Source: Cystobasidium ongulense
Lineage: Eukaryota > Basidiomycota > Cystobasidiomycetes > Cystobasidiales > Cystobasidiaceae
Reading direction: 5' to 3'
Assembly: GCA_022835595.1 (NCBI GenBank)
Contig: BQUP01000009.1
Location: forward strand, 248,001-312,000
Length of the DNA: 64,000 nucleotides
Shown: piece after piece, positions 12,119 to 22,570 of the stretch
Layout: each line of letters begins with the position of its first letter
Numbering within the stretch: the first letter of the stretch is position 1
The notes under the pieces: generated by a model
Seen by the model: only the letters and a program-made list of their open reading frames with translations
Database searches by the model: none
What the model was told of the DNA's origin: nothing
Program-made: the position numbers and the translations under genes

Positions 12119-13368
12119 CTATGCATGTCCCATCACACCCTCTAATCTAGCAGTATACTGATCACCACTTTGGCCAGTATATCTCATAGCCATAGAATCT
12201 TCAAATTCATCTAAGAATCCACCATTATATGAATCATAAGCAGCTTGAACTGGGTTTGGAGTTGTAAACATTCCTGTTCCTGCTAAATTGCTCAAATGAT
12301 GGTTGCTCTGTTGTTGAGATGGATCTAGCATTGGGTGGGCATGCATGCCTTGTTGCATCTGCATTTGTTGTTGCTGAAGATACATCTGTTCTTGTTGCTG
12401 CTGCATATAAAGCTGCTGCTGTTGCATCATTATAGCTTCTTCATTCGAGACATGCTGTCCTTGTCCTTGTCCTTGTCCTTCGACTGATGTATCCTCGTCC
12501 CTCATCATATCCGGTGAATCGTGCTCGAATAAGAAAGGAGCATCTGCATCTGTAGTCGTTGTGAATACGCTATGTGCGCTCGGTGAATTCAAAGAGGAAG
12601 AAGGGTTTGAAGGGTTGTAGGATGGCATTTGAATGTGGCGGAGGCTAGACGAATGGAGGAAAGTTGTAAGGCAGTTAGAACCTTGATCATGTAGGATAGC
12701 CATGAGGTAGAAGGGTTAAAGAAAGCCTACACATGCTTCGAACTAGGATCTACCTGTCCGTTCTCTGGATTTCCAACTGCAATTGTGCCAGTGTAATATC
12801 CGAAACCGTTCATAGCCTTACTTTGAATGCCAGGCGAGGCTGCGGCGCCTAGTCCATTGTTAGCGTATAGATTGAGTGAATGCTGAGGTGAATGCGGCAT
12901 GGCGTCTGCGATACATTGAAACATTAGGCATCAGCATGTCGTGGTTTCATAGTGTGTTTCCCATATTTGGACGTGTTTTACAAAGTACGCGACCCCAAAC
13001 ATCAAGGGAAGGAAAGACTCGACTCACCGAAAGCATGGTAAGCTTGTGGATCAGCGTTGTTCGTTCCATTGAAGGAAGCCATAGTCGGGACATTGACGTC
13101 TGTCTGTGTGTATTTGTAGTGCACAAGAAAGCCATCGATTAGCCGCCTGTCGAAGCTTTTCAATGGGGACAGCACTCACGATGCGCCTCTTGGGCAGCGG
13201 CATGACCCCATGGCCAGCATGAGCAAGAGTAGCCATCTGCTGCTGCTGCTCGCTTGCATTCACGTCCATTCCGCTCTCGTCTGCATCTCTCTTCCTGCCC
13301 AGGTTGCTGGCTGCTGCAAATGGGTTATTGCCAGTATTGCAGCCGCTGGTCCAGCTAGAGTCCTGCAT
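12119..13368 (-). CDS. Gln-rich low-complexity protein, unrecognised
   Basis: Best model has four exons: 13180-13368, 13028-13103, 12822-12905, 12119-12681, giving 303 residues. I recognise no domain. The N-terminus is small and polar with a basic patch (LPKRRI) that could act as a nuclear signal. The middle is Asn/Pro/Ser-rich, and the C-terminal exon has GQGQGQGQ and several Q runs (MMQQQQLYMQQQQEQM) followed by an ordered-looking tail (FLDEFEDSMAMRYTGQSGD). The last intron (12682-12821) is the only combination I found that keeps frame, so exons 3 and 4 are the least certain. Q-rich composition fits a transcriptional regulator or condensate protein, but that is inference only. Confidence 0.55.
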
Positions 13369-14199
13369 GTTTTTGGAGATGAGAGGTAGTCGTGCTAGAC
13401 TGTTCTTGTATGCTGTGCTCTGCAATGAATCTTCTTCAGTTCTCTCTTGTTTGTCCTACTAATGCAACACCTAGTTGGCAGGAGGAAAGCATTTCTCTTT
13501 CGGCCTTTCTGGGCTCGAGGCGACTGCCCCTAATCTCACAGCCGGTGGTGGCAAACCCGAGAAAGACTTGCCAATTGATGGATGGATGTGCAAGCAGGCT
13601 GCATGGGGATGGCATGGATGCACACTGCATACGACATGCTCTCACTTCTCTGTCACTCTGCATATGCGTCTTTCGGGGTGGAATGCGCGCAGGAAAGACT
13701 GCTGAAAAGCTTGCTCGGCTCAACCACCCACAACGCCGCCTACCCGTGGACGCGCTCTCTCGACTTGATGTGGCCGATACATGTGTAGCTGGAGCATGAA
13801 TGCTTCAATTGACTTGCTTCTGCGTGTCGAAAGGTGCCCGGTCTTCCAGGTCTCAGTTCGTTGGATTGCTGCCGATGAGGCCCATAGCATCCGTATACGG
13901 CAGAATGACAGAAATGATGAACAGTGACAGAGCTGGAAGGATAGAGGGTTTCGCGTGAATGCGGCATGGTACTGTACTAGCCTGATCGCGGGAGCCTCGA
14001 GTAAGTATACACCGTCTTCAGTTTCCTGCCTGCCTGCATGCTTCTGCCGCCCACGTGCACTCCCAAGCTTGCCTTTGGAACAGCACCACGATTCCAGTCA
14101 GCTCGTTCCAGTAGGCCATCCGTCTTCGCTGCCATTGCTGCCTCTTCTTGCTGCTGATCCTCGCACCTGTCTGGATTCAGCCCAGCACGCCGCTGCACC
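13369..14199. other. Divergent intergenic region upstream of HIS1
   Basis: 831 bp between divergent starts. Overlapping open frames on both strands show no domain or coherent codon pattern. Presumed promoters of HIS1 and the Q-rich gene. Confidence 0.45.
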
Positions 14200-15815
14200 A
14201 TGGACTTCCTAAGCGAGAGCCTCAAAGGCCGCCTGCTTTTCGCAATTCCCAAGAAGGGTGAGCAGCGAAGACGCTGTAATTATTCGGTGTCGACACATCT
14301 TTGCTCACGCATTCCATCTCCAGGACGGCTATACGAGCACTGCTTGACCCTCCTGTCCGGTGAGCTCGCTATCCTACCCTATGCTGCATGGCGTTGCAGT
14401 TTTTTGACTCGCTTCGACGAGGCTGATTGTGCAAACCTCTTATCTTGGACTGTCGCACCTCATCCATCGCCTGGACGCTGTATATTACTACAATTCACCG
14501 ACTCTCTATTCCTAATCCCGGCGCTGCTTCTCTTCTCTTTGCTGTCAAATCCGACATCCTGTCCGTCCAACAACCCTCCGATCACCTTTTCCTCGACAAC
14601 CGCATTCAACGAATCTCCTGCAACTCCAATGCCAATGCATTTATTCACATGATATTGGACTACATCAGGCGCCGACATCCAGTTCACACGATCCAATAGG
14701 CTCGATGTCTGCCTCGTCCGTAATCACAACTTGGCTCTCGTGTTCCTACCAGCGGCAGATATCCCACGTTTCGTAGGAGAAGGAAATGTAGATCTCGGTA
14801 TAACTGGACAAGATATGGTAGCAGAAGCATCAGCAGCCGAGCTCAATCTCTTATCAAACAACACACCCTCCACAAGTGGTACTACCTCCCCCAATGGCGA
14901 ATCAAACGGTGCATCATCAACTACTGGCAACAATGCTAAATTATCAGATTTAATAGAAGAAGTACTACCATTAGGATTTGGTTCATGCAAACTACAAATA
15001 CAAACACCAGAAAGAAGTAAAGATTGTCAAACTATTGAAAGTCTAGTTGGTAAAAAAATAGCTACTTCTTTCGATGGACTATCTACTCAATTCTTTAAAG
15101 AGTTAGACGCAAAAGTAAACGCTGAAAGAGGTCTAAGTGGTTCTAAAAAATTGAAAACTAAAATTGAATACGTTGGGGGTAGTGTTGAAGCTGCTTGTGC
15201 TTTGGGAGTTGCGGACGGTATCGTTGATTTAGTTGGTGAGTCGGACCCATCTCTGTCCAGCTCCTTCCCCTCTCCTTCCTTTCCAGGCATAGCGATACTG
15301 ACTGCGTCTTTTTCTTGGAATTCCATAGAGTCTGGCGAAACAATGCGAGCAGCAGGTCTTCACGCAATACATACATTAATGAAATCCGAAGCCGTTTTAA
15401 TACGATCAAAACGAAGTCGTACACAAAACAATAATGGAAATGGAAATACAGATGCAGATAGTATTTTGATAAATAAAATAACATCAAGAATAGCAGGTGT
15501 TATAGCAGCTAATAAATACGTATTATGTGAATATAACGTACCTAGAAAATTCTTAGAAAATGCTACTGCTATCACTCCTGGTAGAAGAGCTGCTACCGTT
15601 TCTCCTTTAGATGATCCGGATTGGGTAGCGGTCTCGTCAATGGTCATTAAGAAGAATTTGGCGGATATAATGGATAAATTAACAGAAACTGGAGCTACTG
15701 ATATCTTGGTCATTGGTATTGTGAGTCTTGCCTGTTCCTCCCGACATTCGGACGCTAGAGTATTTTAAGCTAATGACAAATCACTCTATTCTTGCAGAAC
15801 AATTGTCGTGTATAG
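14200..15815 (+). CDS. HIS1: ATP phosphoribosyltransferase
   Basis: First enzyme of histidine synthesis: condenses ATP with PRPP to phosphoribosyl-ATP, feedback inhibited by histidine. Five exons: 14200-14257, 14324-14359, 14669-15235, 15329-15720, 15798-15815, giving 356 residues. HisG hallmarks appear in order: LLFAIPKKGRLYEHCL, RSNRLDVCLVRNHN, FVGEGNVDLGITGQDM, then VADGIVDLVESGETMRAAGLH, which is restored by the 93-nt intron. The C-terminal ATDILVIGI belongs to the HisG C-terminal domain that binds histidine. A Ser/Thr/Asn-rich insertion (about residues 100-125) interrupts the catalytic domain. Intron 2 is unusually long (309 nt). The last exon codes only five residues. Confidence 0.93.
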
Positions 15816-16473
15816 ATAGCGTTTGCTTGACAGAAACGAGCATGTTAATCAACCGCGTATACCAGCAGTGAACTGAACCGTGCAGAAGCAAACCCGGAAA
15901 TATTCCGATATGGCAAGCAAATCGTCCAATAAAAGCCTTCAATGTGTTTAGGAAGACTACACATCGTTTATGTTAGCCTCCATAACCAGTCTTGCTGAAT
16001 TGTTGATCCAAAGCCCTGGTTTCGCTAATCTGCAAATGTGTGGCCAGCTCGGTCGATGCGTATAGCTGCACAGCCAGGGCGAGGCAAGTATCCAACCGAA
16101 ATTTTCCATGCGTTACGATTTTCCTCTACACGCACTCCCCCACTTTCTATCATATCAAACGCCCAGAATTTACTTGATCTCTTGTCCCAACAGGTCCTTC
16201 CAGTTGAATTGACATATCAGGAAGAAGTACATTCTGCTACAAGCTATACATCCCCTGCGGGTGAAGGTATCTTACTAGCAATCACAGCCTCTTAGCGAGT
16301 ATATAGCACAACGCGGCCATACAGCCTACCATCACGTAAGCTAGGTTGATACCTACTCTAGCCTGGTGGCTCTCCTATTGAAGTTGATACCCAACTAAAG
16401 CCACACTCTGGCTCAGAAGCATTCCTGCTTCAAAACAAGGAAATTTCAGCAGCTTTCCCAGTTGCATATAAGG
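15816..16473. other. Intergenic, no supported gene
   Basis: 658 bp downstream of HIS1. One open frame (16038-16295) codes 85 residues with no recognisable domain. I see no splice continuation and leave it uncalled. Confidence 0.4.
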
Positions 16474-17148
16474 ATGTCACAAGTGGAACGCAATCTCAGC
16501 TTCACCGCTGCTCGCAATGGTGCCATTGGTGCCACAACATCCGGCAGTTCAAGACCAAACAGGACTACATCGGCAGGTTATCTACACCCTATTTCGAATA
16601 AGGTAATGATACAGATGGACGAACCTGGACGGAAAGATCCGCTTCCCTGCACAGATACTAGTGGTAGCTGCAGAAGAACCGCTTACAATCTTGCGAGAAA
16701 AATTGTCCGCAAAGTAGCTAAAGTCAAGGGGCCTGCTAAAAACTTGGTTCGAGGTGTCCAAACAAACGCGCGACCAAACGTAAATGTCAATGTAGAAACT
16801 GGGGACAGCTCACCTCCGACTGGCCCTAGCTATAAATCCCCTCCAGGAGGTTGGACCAAATCTCAGCCACTTGAAACAGTTCCAGAGGAGGTGGATGATT
16901 GCCTTCAACGATCTTGCAAGTGTCGAAATAGCCGGCCTCCACTTTCTACTCGTGACCGGGTAGAGGCTATTTCAAACAGGCAAGCAAGCTCTGGCAGAAC
17001 GACAAAGATAGGTAAGGCAAGACCGGAACCATCTCTGCTTCGTCGGACAGGCACTTCGGATTTGACAAAACTCGACCATTACGATCCAAGCTTGGTGGCT
17101 ATCGTGCAAAATCTCACGTCAAACAACAAAGTCCGGCAAAGAAGATAG
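16474..17148 (+). CDS. Hypothetical basic protein, intronless
   Basis: Single open frame of 224 residues starting MSQVERNLSF. It is rich in Ser, Arg, Pro and Asn with a strongly basic segment near residues 70-95 (ARKIVRKVAKVKGPAKNLVR) that could form an amphipathic helix. A Cys cluster (CLQRSCKCRNSR) follows. No domain recognised, no signal peptide. A small basic frame about 800 bp downstream (17934-18110) has a loosely similar Lys/Ile/Val pattern. It may be an orphan gene or a chance frame; the length is the main support. Confidence 0.4.
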   Translation: MSQVERNLSFTAARNGAIGATTSGSSRPNRTTSAGYLHPISNKVMIQMDEPGRKDPLPCTDTSGSCRRTAYNLARKIVRKVAKVKGPAKNLVRGVQTNARPNVNVNVETGDSSPPTGPSYKSPPGGWTKSQPLETVPEEVDDCLQRSCKCRNSRPPLSTRDRVEAISNRQASSGRTTKIGKARPEPSLLRRTGTSDLTKLDHYDPSLVAIVQNLTSNNKVRQRR

Positions 17149-17329
17149 ACATTAGCGATGCTCTTGTAACCCCATTTGGCAGAGCTCTCTTGATGACTCG
17201 TGAGACAAGGATAAGAGTAATCAGAAACATGCTTTTATTTCTACATCTGTAGACCAGGCGACATGCGCGTCGAATCACCTGCTCATTGCTGTTGGCACTA
17301 TCGGCAACCTACCGAAAAGTAGAACCGCC

Positions 17330-17332
<3 letters not shown>

Positions 17333-17365
<33 letters not shown>
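17333..17365. repeat. Poly-C run next to an assembly gap
   Basis: 33 consecutive C bases directly followed by 11 N (17366-17376). The true length of the homopolymer is unknown. Such a run at a contig join is commonly a sequencing or gap-filling artefact, so sequence may be missing or collapsed here. Confidence 0.9.
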
Positions 17366-17376
17366 NNNNNNNNNNN
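17366..17376. other. Assembly gap (11 N)
   Basis: Eleven undetermined bases after the poly-C run. Any reading frame across this point is unreliable. Confidence 0.98.
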
Positions 17377-17747
17377 TGTGGCCTTTTCTGAAAGCTTCAG
17401 TATGCGATATCAATTCTGATGAGCGTTTGCCAGCCCGACTCAACATTTGAAGGTAAAACCTTTGGACTCGTTTGATAGCTGAACATACATAGCTACACAG
17501 CCATGGCGGGATAATCGTCCAACAGAAAAGTCGCTCACATACTCTCCTCGTTATCAGGGTCCTGGCTTTTGCCTCATCTCCCTCCAAACTGTTCTGTACT
17601 CCTGAGCCAGCTGCTTCCAGTCGTGCTACGCGATCCCACCCTAGCACGTTTCTTGAGTCGCTAGCAAGGCACAAGCAAGGCCCTCAAGTATGCAGACGCA
17701 TAATAAAATCACAGACCGAAGGCAAGGAAAGTCGTACAATCCTCTCG

Positions 17748-18110
17748 ATGGCGAACGTCCCTCAACTCAGGCCGAACAGCCGGTAAGCTAAGTACTTGTC
17801 CAGTCTGTGTGTGATTCAATTTGCTTCTCCTGCTGACATCGACACTGTTCATCAAAAGTTCGGCCGTACTAAAGAGGGGCCTCGCAGAAAAGATCAACCA
17901 GCCGCCAAACCCTCAACCCAACGTCTTGGCACAATGAAGCGGCTTGGCAAAATTCCTGTCAAAGTAAAATTACTTACAGGGCAAATCAAAGATGCTGCCA
18001 TCGCGACTGGACATAGAATCGCAGGTAGAGTCGTGAATCCAGTGACTGGTCAGCGGAAAAGATCAATGGATATCGTCTCGCCGCGAGAACAAGGTCGAAC
18101 ATCCCGGTAA
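17748..18110 (+). CDS. Possible small basic orphan protein
   Basis: The surest part is the frame 17934-18110, beginning MKRLGKIPVKVKLL and ending in an Arg/Ser-rich tail. The same frame is open upstream to 17796 without an ATG. A coherent extension would begin at MANVPQLRPNS (17748) and use a 21-nt intron at about 17783-17803 with a GTAAGC donor and CCAG acceptor. That would be extremely short, so it is speculative. No domain recognised. It resembles the basic stretch of the 16474-17148 protein in composition. Confidence 0.3.
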
Positions 18111-18454
18111 TTGCGTGCTACAATGGTAGGGCCCAATGTCATCAACATAGGCAAAACGCCGACCTGCTCGTGCTGCTGATTAGTGGAAATGCTCAGGCCT
18201 TTTTGTACCCCGTTGGTTGTTGAATGTCGCGGAGTAGTTCACATGTAGCTAAGACGGCAATAAAAGAGAGCACTGAAACTGCTATAGTGATTTAACCATG
18301 ATCCAACAAGCACTGACAGCGGAACGCTATGCTACAAAAGGTTTCGAAGCGAGATTGGTCAGACATTCTTTCCTGGTCCAGGGTTGCAAGCGAGCTTGAT
18401 CGTAAGGACCCGTGTAGATTCTGCAACGCATTGCATTGGCCTGGTGTTCGCGAC

Positions 18455-19379
18455 CTAGACTCGCCCATAGAAAAGTGATTCACGGTACTGTACTTTACTG
18501 CCACCCTCGATAGTGCTGAGTATGTCGTGCACCTGTTTGAATAGCGTCTCAGCATTCTTGCACTGCACGTAGCAATTAGGTAACTCACCTCTCTTGGGGG
18601 ATTTAATCCCCAATTCGCAGCTCGTTGCCAGCGTTCAAGTCTAGTCATACCAGCAGATGGTCCATATCTAAAGACACAAACAGGTCAGCCTGGCTTGCTG
18701 TATACAGCTACGAACGTAGCAGCTCACTCAGGATCCAGATCGAAGAGCTTTAGAATAGTTTCGATTTTGTCCTGTTCGTCGGGGTATACTTTAAGTATCC
18801 AGCAGTTTCATTGCATTTCAAGTGTTTGCAAGTGTAGTGCATATATTGAGAGATTCGACAATCATTCGGACACCCGCGTAAATGTGAGGAATGTAAGATT
18901 TGCGATTTCCGATAAAGTGACGGCACGGCGTCCAGCGAGTGGCGGGGTTCAGTGATATTCGACGCGAAGAGATTGGGCAGAACGTCAGTAACGACAGGCG
19001 ACGAGTGGATGCATGCATACATACAGAGAGGCATGCCCTCCAACGCATCTCTAACGACTGCCTTGTAGTGCTTGTCGTACTGCTTTCCTTTAACGTCCAA
19101 GTGGCGCGGTCCATCTTTCGCGGCGTCCCTCTCTACGAATTGGACGTCGTCGTCGTCATTGTCGCTTTCTTCGCTTGTTGCAGGCTTTTGTTCCTTCTTC
19201 AGACTCTTCTTGGGTGCAGCAGCTGCTTTGGCTTTCTTGGTCGTCGCTGCTGCTGTTGCCTTGGATGCTGTGGGAGCGCTCTCGATGATGTTCGACTTGC
19301 CATTCTTGGTGCCCGCTCTGCTCGAGACGCTGCCCTTCTTGGTGCTGGTTGCGCTGGCCAACAGAGTACCTTTCGCCAT
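18455..19379 (-). CDS. DNA polymerase delta small subunit (POLD4/Cdm1-like)
   Basis: Fourth subunit of the replicative polymerase delta, which stabilises the holoenzyme in the nucleus. Four exons: 19025-19379, 18728-18788, 18589-18667, 18455-18562, totalling 603 nt and 200 residues. The N-terminal half is Lys/Ala/Ser-rich and acidic (SDNDDDDVQF), typical of an unstructured, PCNA-facing arm. The diagnostic core is restored by splicing: KLFDLDPEYGPSAGMTRLER then WQRAANWGLNPP, matching the POLD4 DLxxxYGPCxGxTRLxRWxRAxxLGLxPP signature. The tail ends RESLFYGRV. The last intron would be only 26 nt (18563-18588), with a GTGAGT donor, CTAAT branch site and GCAG acceptor. Intron 1 (236 nt) could hide a further small exon. 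Confidence 0.82.
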
Positions 19380-19884
19380 GATTGCTGTATACTTGTGGGT
19401 GTCTAGACAAGCGAGTCCAAGCCGCAAGAATGCCAGCTTTAAAGTGGCAGGCAGGCCAGCGATCGATCATTTCAAGGGCCTTTCCAGGAAATGTAAAGCG
19501 TCAAATAAATAAGCAGAAAGCTAGGCTTAAAGGCAGAATTGTATAATTGCAGTTTCATAAATCTAAGGATGGATGACAAAGGATAATGTAGACTACTGGA
19601 TTGATGTTGGTCATTACTAAAAGATCTGAAAATCCGTCTAAAAGCTGAATAATGTCATGATGAAGTGGATGTACCAGTGTATATCGTAAAGCACAAGAAG
19701 GAATTGAATGAGATAAGACTGCTTTGTTTTCACAGTGGAGTACGAATGTACGTCTAATGAATGTCTAGGTATATATTGTGTATAGCAAGAGCAGCGAAGA
19801 GGAATGCAAGCGAGACCCCTTTGCCAGTAGACCCCAAAGGATCAACAGGCGATCTCGAGGATCGTATGATATGCTGCCATGTAG
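19380..19884. other. Intergenic, no gene seen
   Basis: 505 bp between the stop of the 872-residue orphan and the start of the POLD4 gene, both on the minus strand. It should contain the POLD4 promoter and the orphan's 3' UTR. Confidence 0.45.
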
Positions 19885-22570
19885 TCAATTCGCAATCTGA
19901 GCGCCACGAAGGCTAATGTTGGAATGATTTCCCTCTTGCTCCAGGTCGTCAACTTCGCCCAGTTCAATGATAGCAAGTCGAAGTAATTCAAGCCAACCCT
20001 CTTCATCTTCCTTGATTGGCATATTCTCACCACCATCAACAACAGCATGTTGTTCAGCCATCATTCTCTTTCCAACCCTTCTACCCTCTTTAAGGAGTTC
20101 CCACCCTACTTCAGCGACCCATTCTTCTCCAGTGTGGAAACCTTTCATCGTAGTCTCATACTGCTTCCAAGTGGTATTCCAAAGCTGGTTGGGCATCCTA
20201 AATTCATAATAGCTAGGAATACGAGCTACCAAAGTTTGTAAAAGGATAAGAGGGGGCAGCAGATCCAGCGCTCGAACGAAATTGGGGCATAGCTCAGGAG
20301 CTAGCGATAGATCGTCGACGGCAGCGATAGCTCGAAGTAGCTTAGGTACAGGGTTCGCCGATTCCAAAGCAAAGAATCGAAGGACGACTATAAAGCTAGA
20401 TAGCGCAGTCATTGCCTCTTGCATGGCTTCCCTAGGTAACTCATCCTCGTCATCCGAATCATCCACTTCAACAGGGATGAAACGACCTTTGCAAATAGGG
20501 CACTCTTTATTCTTAGCACAGGCTTGGGAGTTCGGGTTGTCTTCATGGAAAGAAGCAGTAGGAGCTACCAAAGAAAGCGAAGAAACGAATCTCTCTACGC
20601 ATGCTTCGAAAATTTCCACATCGATAACTAGACGAGCTGCGTTTTGAGCAATCGCACTCTCGCGGTGGGTTCCAGCTGGAGGAGAGGGTGATCTCTTGCC
20701 TGCATTGACATGTGCTGAAGTGCCACGTAGACGGCCAATGCCCATGGCGGACATCGATCTTCGCGGCACGGCACTAGCCACGTCAACAACATTGGGAGTA
20801 GAAGCGCCAGATGCATGTCCATTGGCAGGAGTGAAGCCATTAATTGTTGAAGGTGGAGGGCTCGCTCTTCGAGATGGTGCCGATCCCGGACCTACACCAT
20901 GACTATCATCAACCCTTCTAAACGATGTAAGCATCATCATTTTCCAAATAACACTGCTTCCAATTGCGACCTTCCAATTCTGGTGATCTACTTCGGCCAC
21001 GGATAGCCAAGCGAATGTTCGAGACGTAGCAGCTAGTATGGCAGATAAATCCTTCAGGTATGTAGGAACGGAGAGAATGGCATTCGGACCAGTTGTAGCT
21101 GTCATCGAAGGAGGAGCAGGTGTGGGTGTCGAGCTTCGTGATAGAGAAATAGACCGTCCATTCGAAAGTGGGGGAAGGGCCAGACTGCCTCCCATAGCAG
21201 GGGAAGGCGTAGGAGGAGTACTAAGGCCAGTCTCAATAGCACCTTGAACCGTAATGCACTGAACAGTTTCATCCTTGATAGCAGCTAGAATAGGTCCCCA
21301 AATTCGATTGACGAGCAAATCAAGTTTTGTGATCCAAGGGCTCAAAGTATCTCTAACGAACTTAGGCATTTCAGAACCAGGTTGGTGACCATCCGCAGAT
21401 GCACATGCTCGGAGTAGTCCCTTTTTCAATTCCCAAGCTGAACGTAGGATGAGGAAGGAATAACGCTGGCTCAAAGGTGGATTCTCGGCTTCTTTGACCG
21501 TTCGTGGAACGAAAATGACAGTCGGATCGGAAGAGGGAGAGACGATCAATGACTCGAGGCGGGACATGAAGATGCTCAAGGTCTTGAGGACTGCTGATCG
21601 CACAAGGGATCGAAGCAGGTATTGATCGTTGACAGCTAGATGCAATTCACTGGCGGACGAGTATGTAAGCTAATAGATTCCCAAAGAACGGTGTGCAAAC
21701 CAGGCAATGCACTCACTCGGCAATCTTGTTGCCAACCTCTCGAGCACGGTCGACGCGTGGGGCGCATAGCCCCTTGTAAGTGACCAGAGCACTATCGCTC
21801 ATGACAGTCGAGTATCCGGCGGCCGCGGTACTGATAACCGTAGCTGGCGAAGGAAATACCTTGTTCACAGCATCGTTCAAAGCCATTCCAACCTTTGTAA
21901 CATAGCTCGCTTCTAGACCAGAGACAGCGACTCCATTGGGTCCTACAGCGTGAGGTGTAGGGGTGGCGGTCGCACTCGCGGGAACGAGAGGAGACGCGGT
22001 AGCGGGCGTGGTACCCGCGTGAGGTGTAGATCGTCCCGATAGAAGCGAAGAAAGCTGCTTGAGCGACGAATTTCCATTGCCTGTGGGCGCGGGTGAAAGA
22101 GTGCCGCCATTGAGAATAGGCGGACTCATGGGACCGTTTGCTCCAGAATTCAATGAAGAAGACCGTTTGCTTCCATCTCCAGATTTGCTTCTGACTTTTG
22201 GCAAGCTGATATGCATGCCAGAGTGCCCATTGCGATGCTGTCCTTCAGCAGAAGGATTGGGAGATGGCGCAGGTGACGCTGAGCGGGAGCTGGTGGACTT
22301 GGGCAAGGCGAGGGTAGCTTTGAGTCCGACCATCTTGTCGGCTTGAGAGGTTGCTGTTGATTTACGAAGAAGACTAGTGTGTGAAGCGGTTCGAGTCCTT
22401 GGAAGACCGTTGACAGCTGCGTTGGCGGATGCAGCGACGATAGAAGTATCGGGAGACGATGTTGTCGAGGCTGTGGCTGATGAGGGCAGTGAGGAGTCGA
22501 GCGACTCTGCGACGGTGGACAAGGGCTCTGTGACCTTCTCCGGCGACTGCGAGAGGATTGAGTTGTTCAT
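19885..22570 (-). CDS. Large Ser/Pro-rich protein of unknown function
   Basis: Two exons, 21717-22570 and 19885-21649, joined across a 67-nt intron to give 872 residues. I do not recognise the family. The N-terminal about 240 residues are disordered Ser/Thr/Pro/Gly-rich. An ordered, helical stretch follows (LHLAVNDQYLLRSLVRSAVL to the Trp-rich WELKKGLLRACAS), then a second low-complexity insert. Near residue 690 is a Cys group, CAKNKECPICKGRF, that could be a small zinc site. The C-terminal part is helical (LPPLILLQTLVARIPSYYEF). No transmembrane segment. The good codon structure and clean splice make it a real gene. Confidence 0.7.

Noticed and set aside
17333-17376. Poly-C run as telomeric or regulatory sequence
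   Set aside because: It is a pure homopolymer abutting N bases inside a contig with no repeat unit; an assembly join is simpler.
17309-17674. Minus-strand open frame crossing the gap
   Set aside because: It reads through undetermined bases and a poly-Gly run produced by poly-C; not evidence of a gene.
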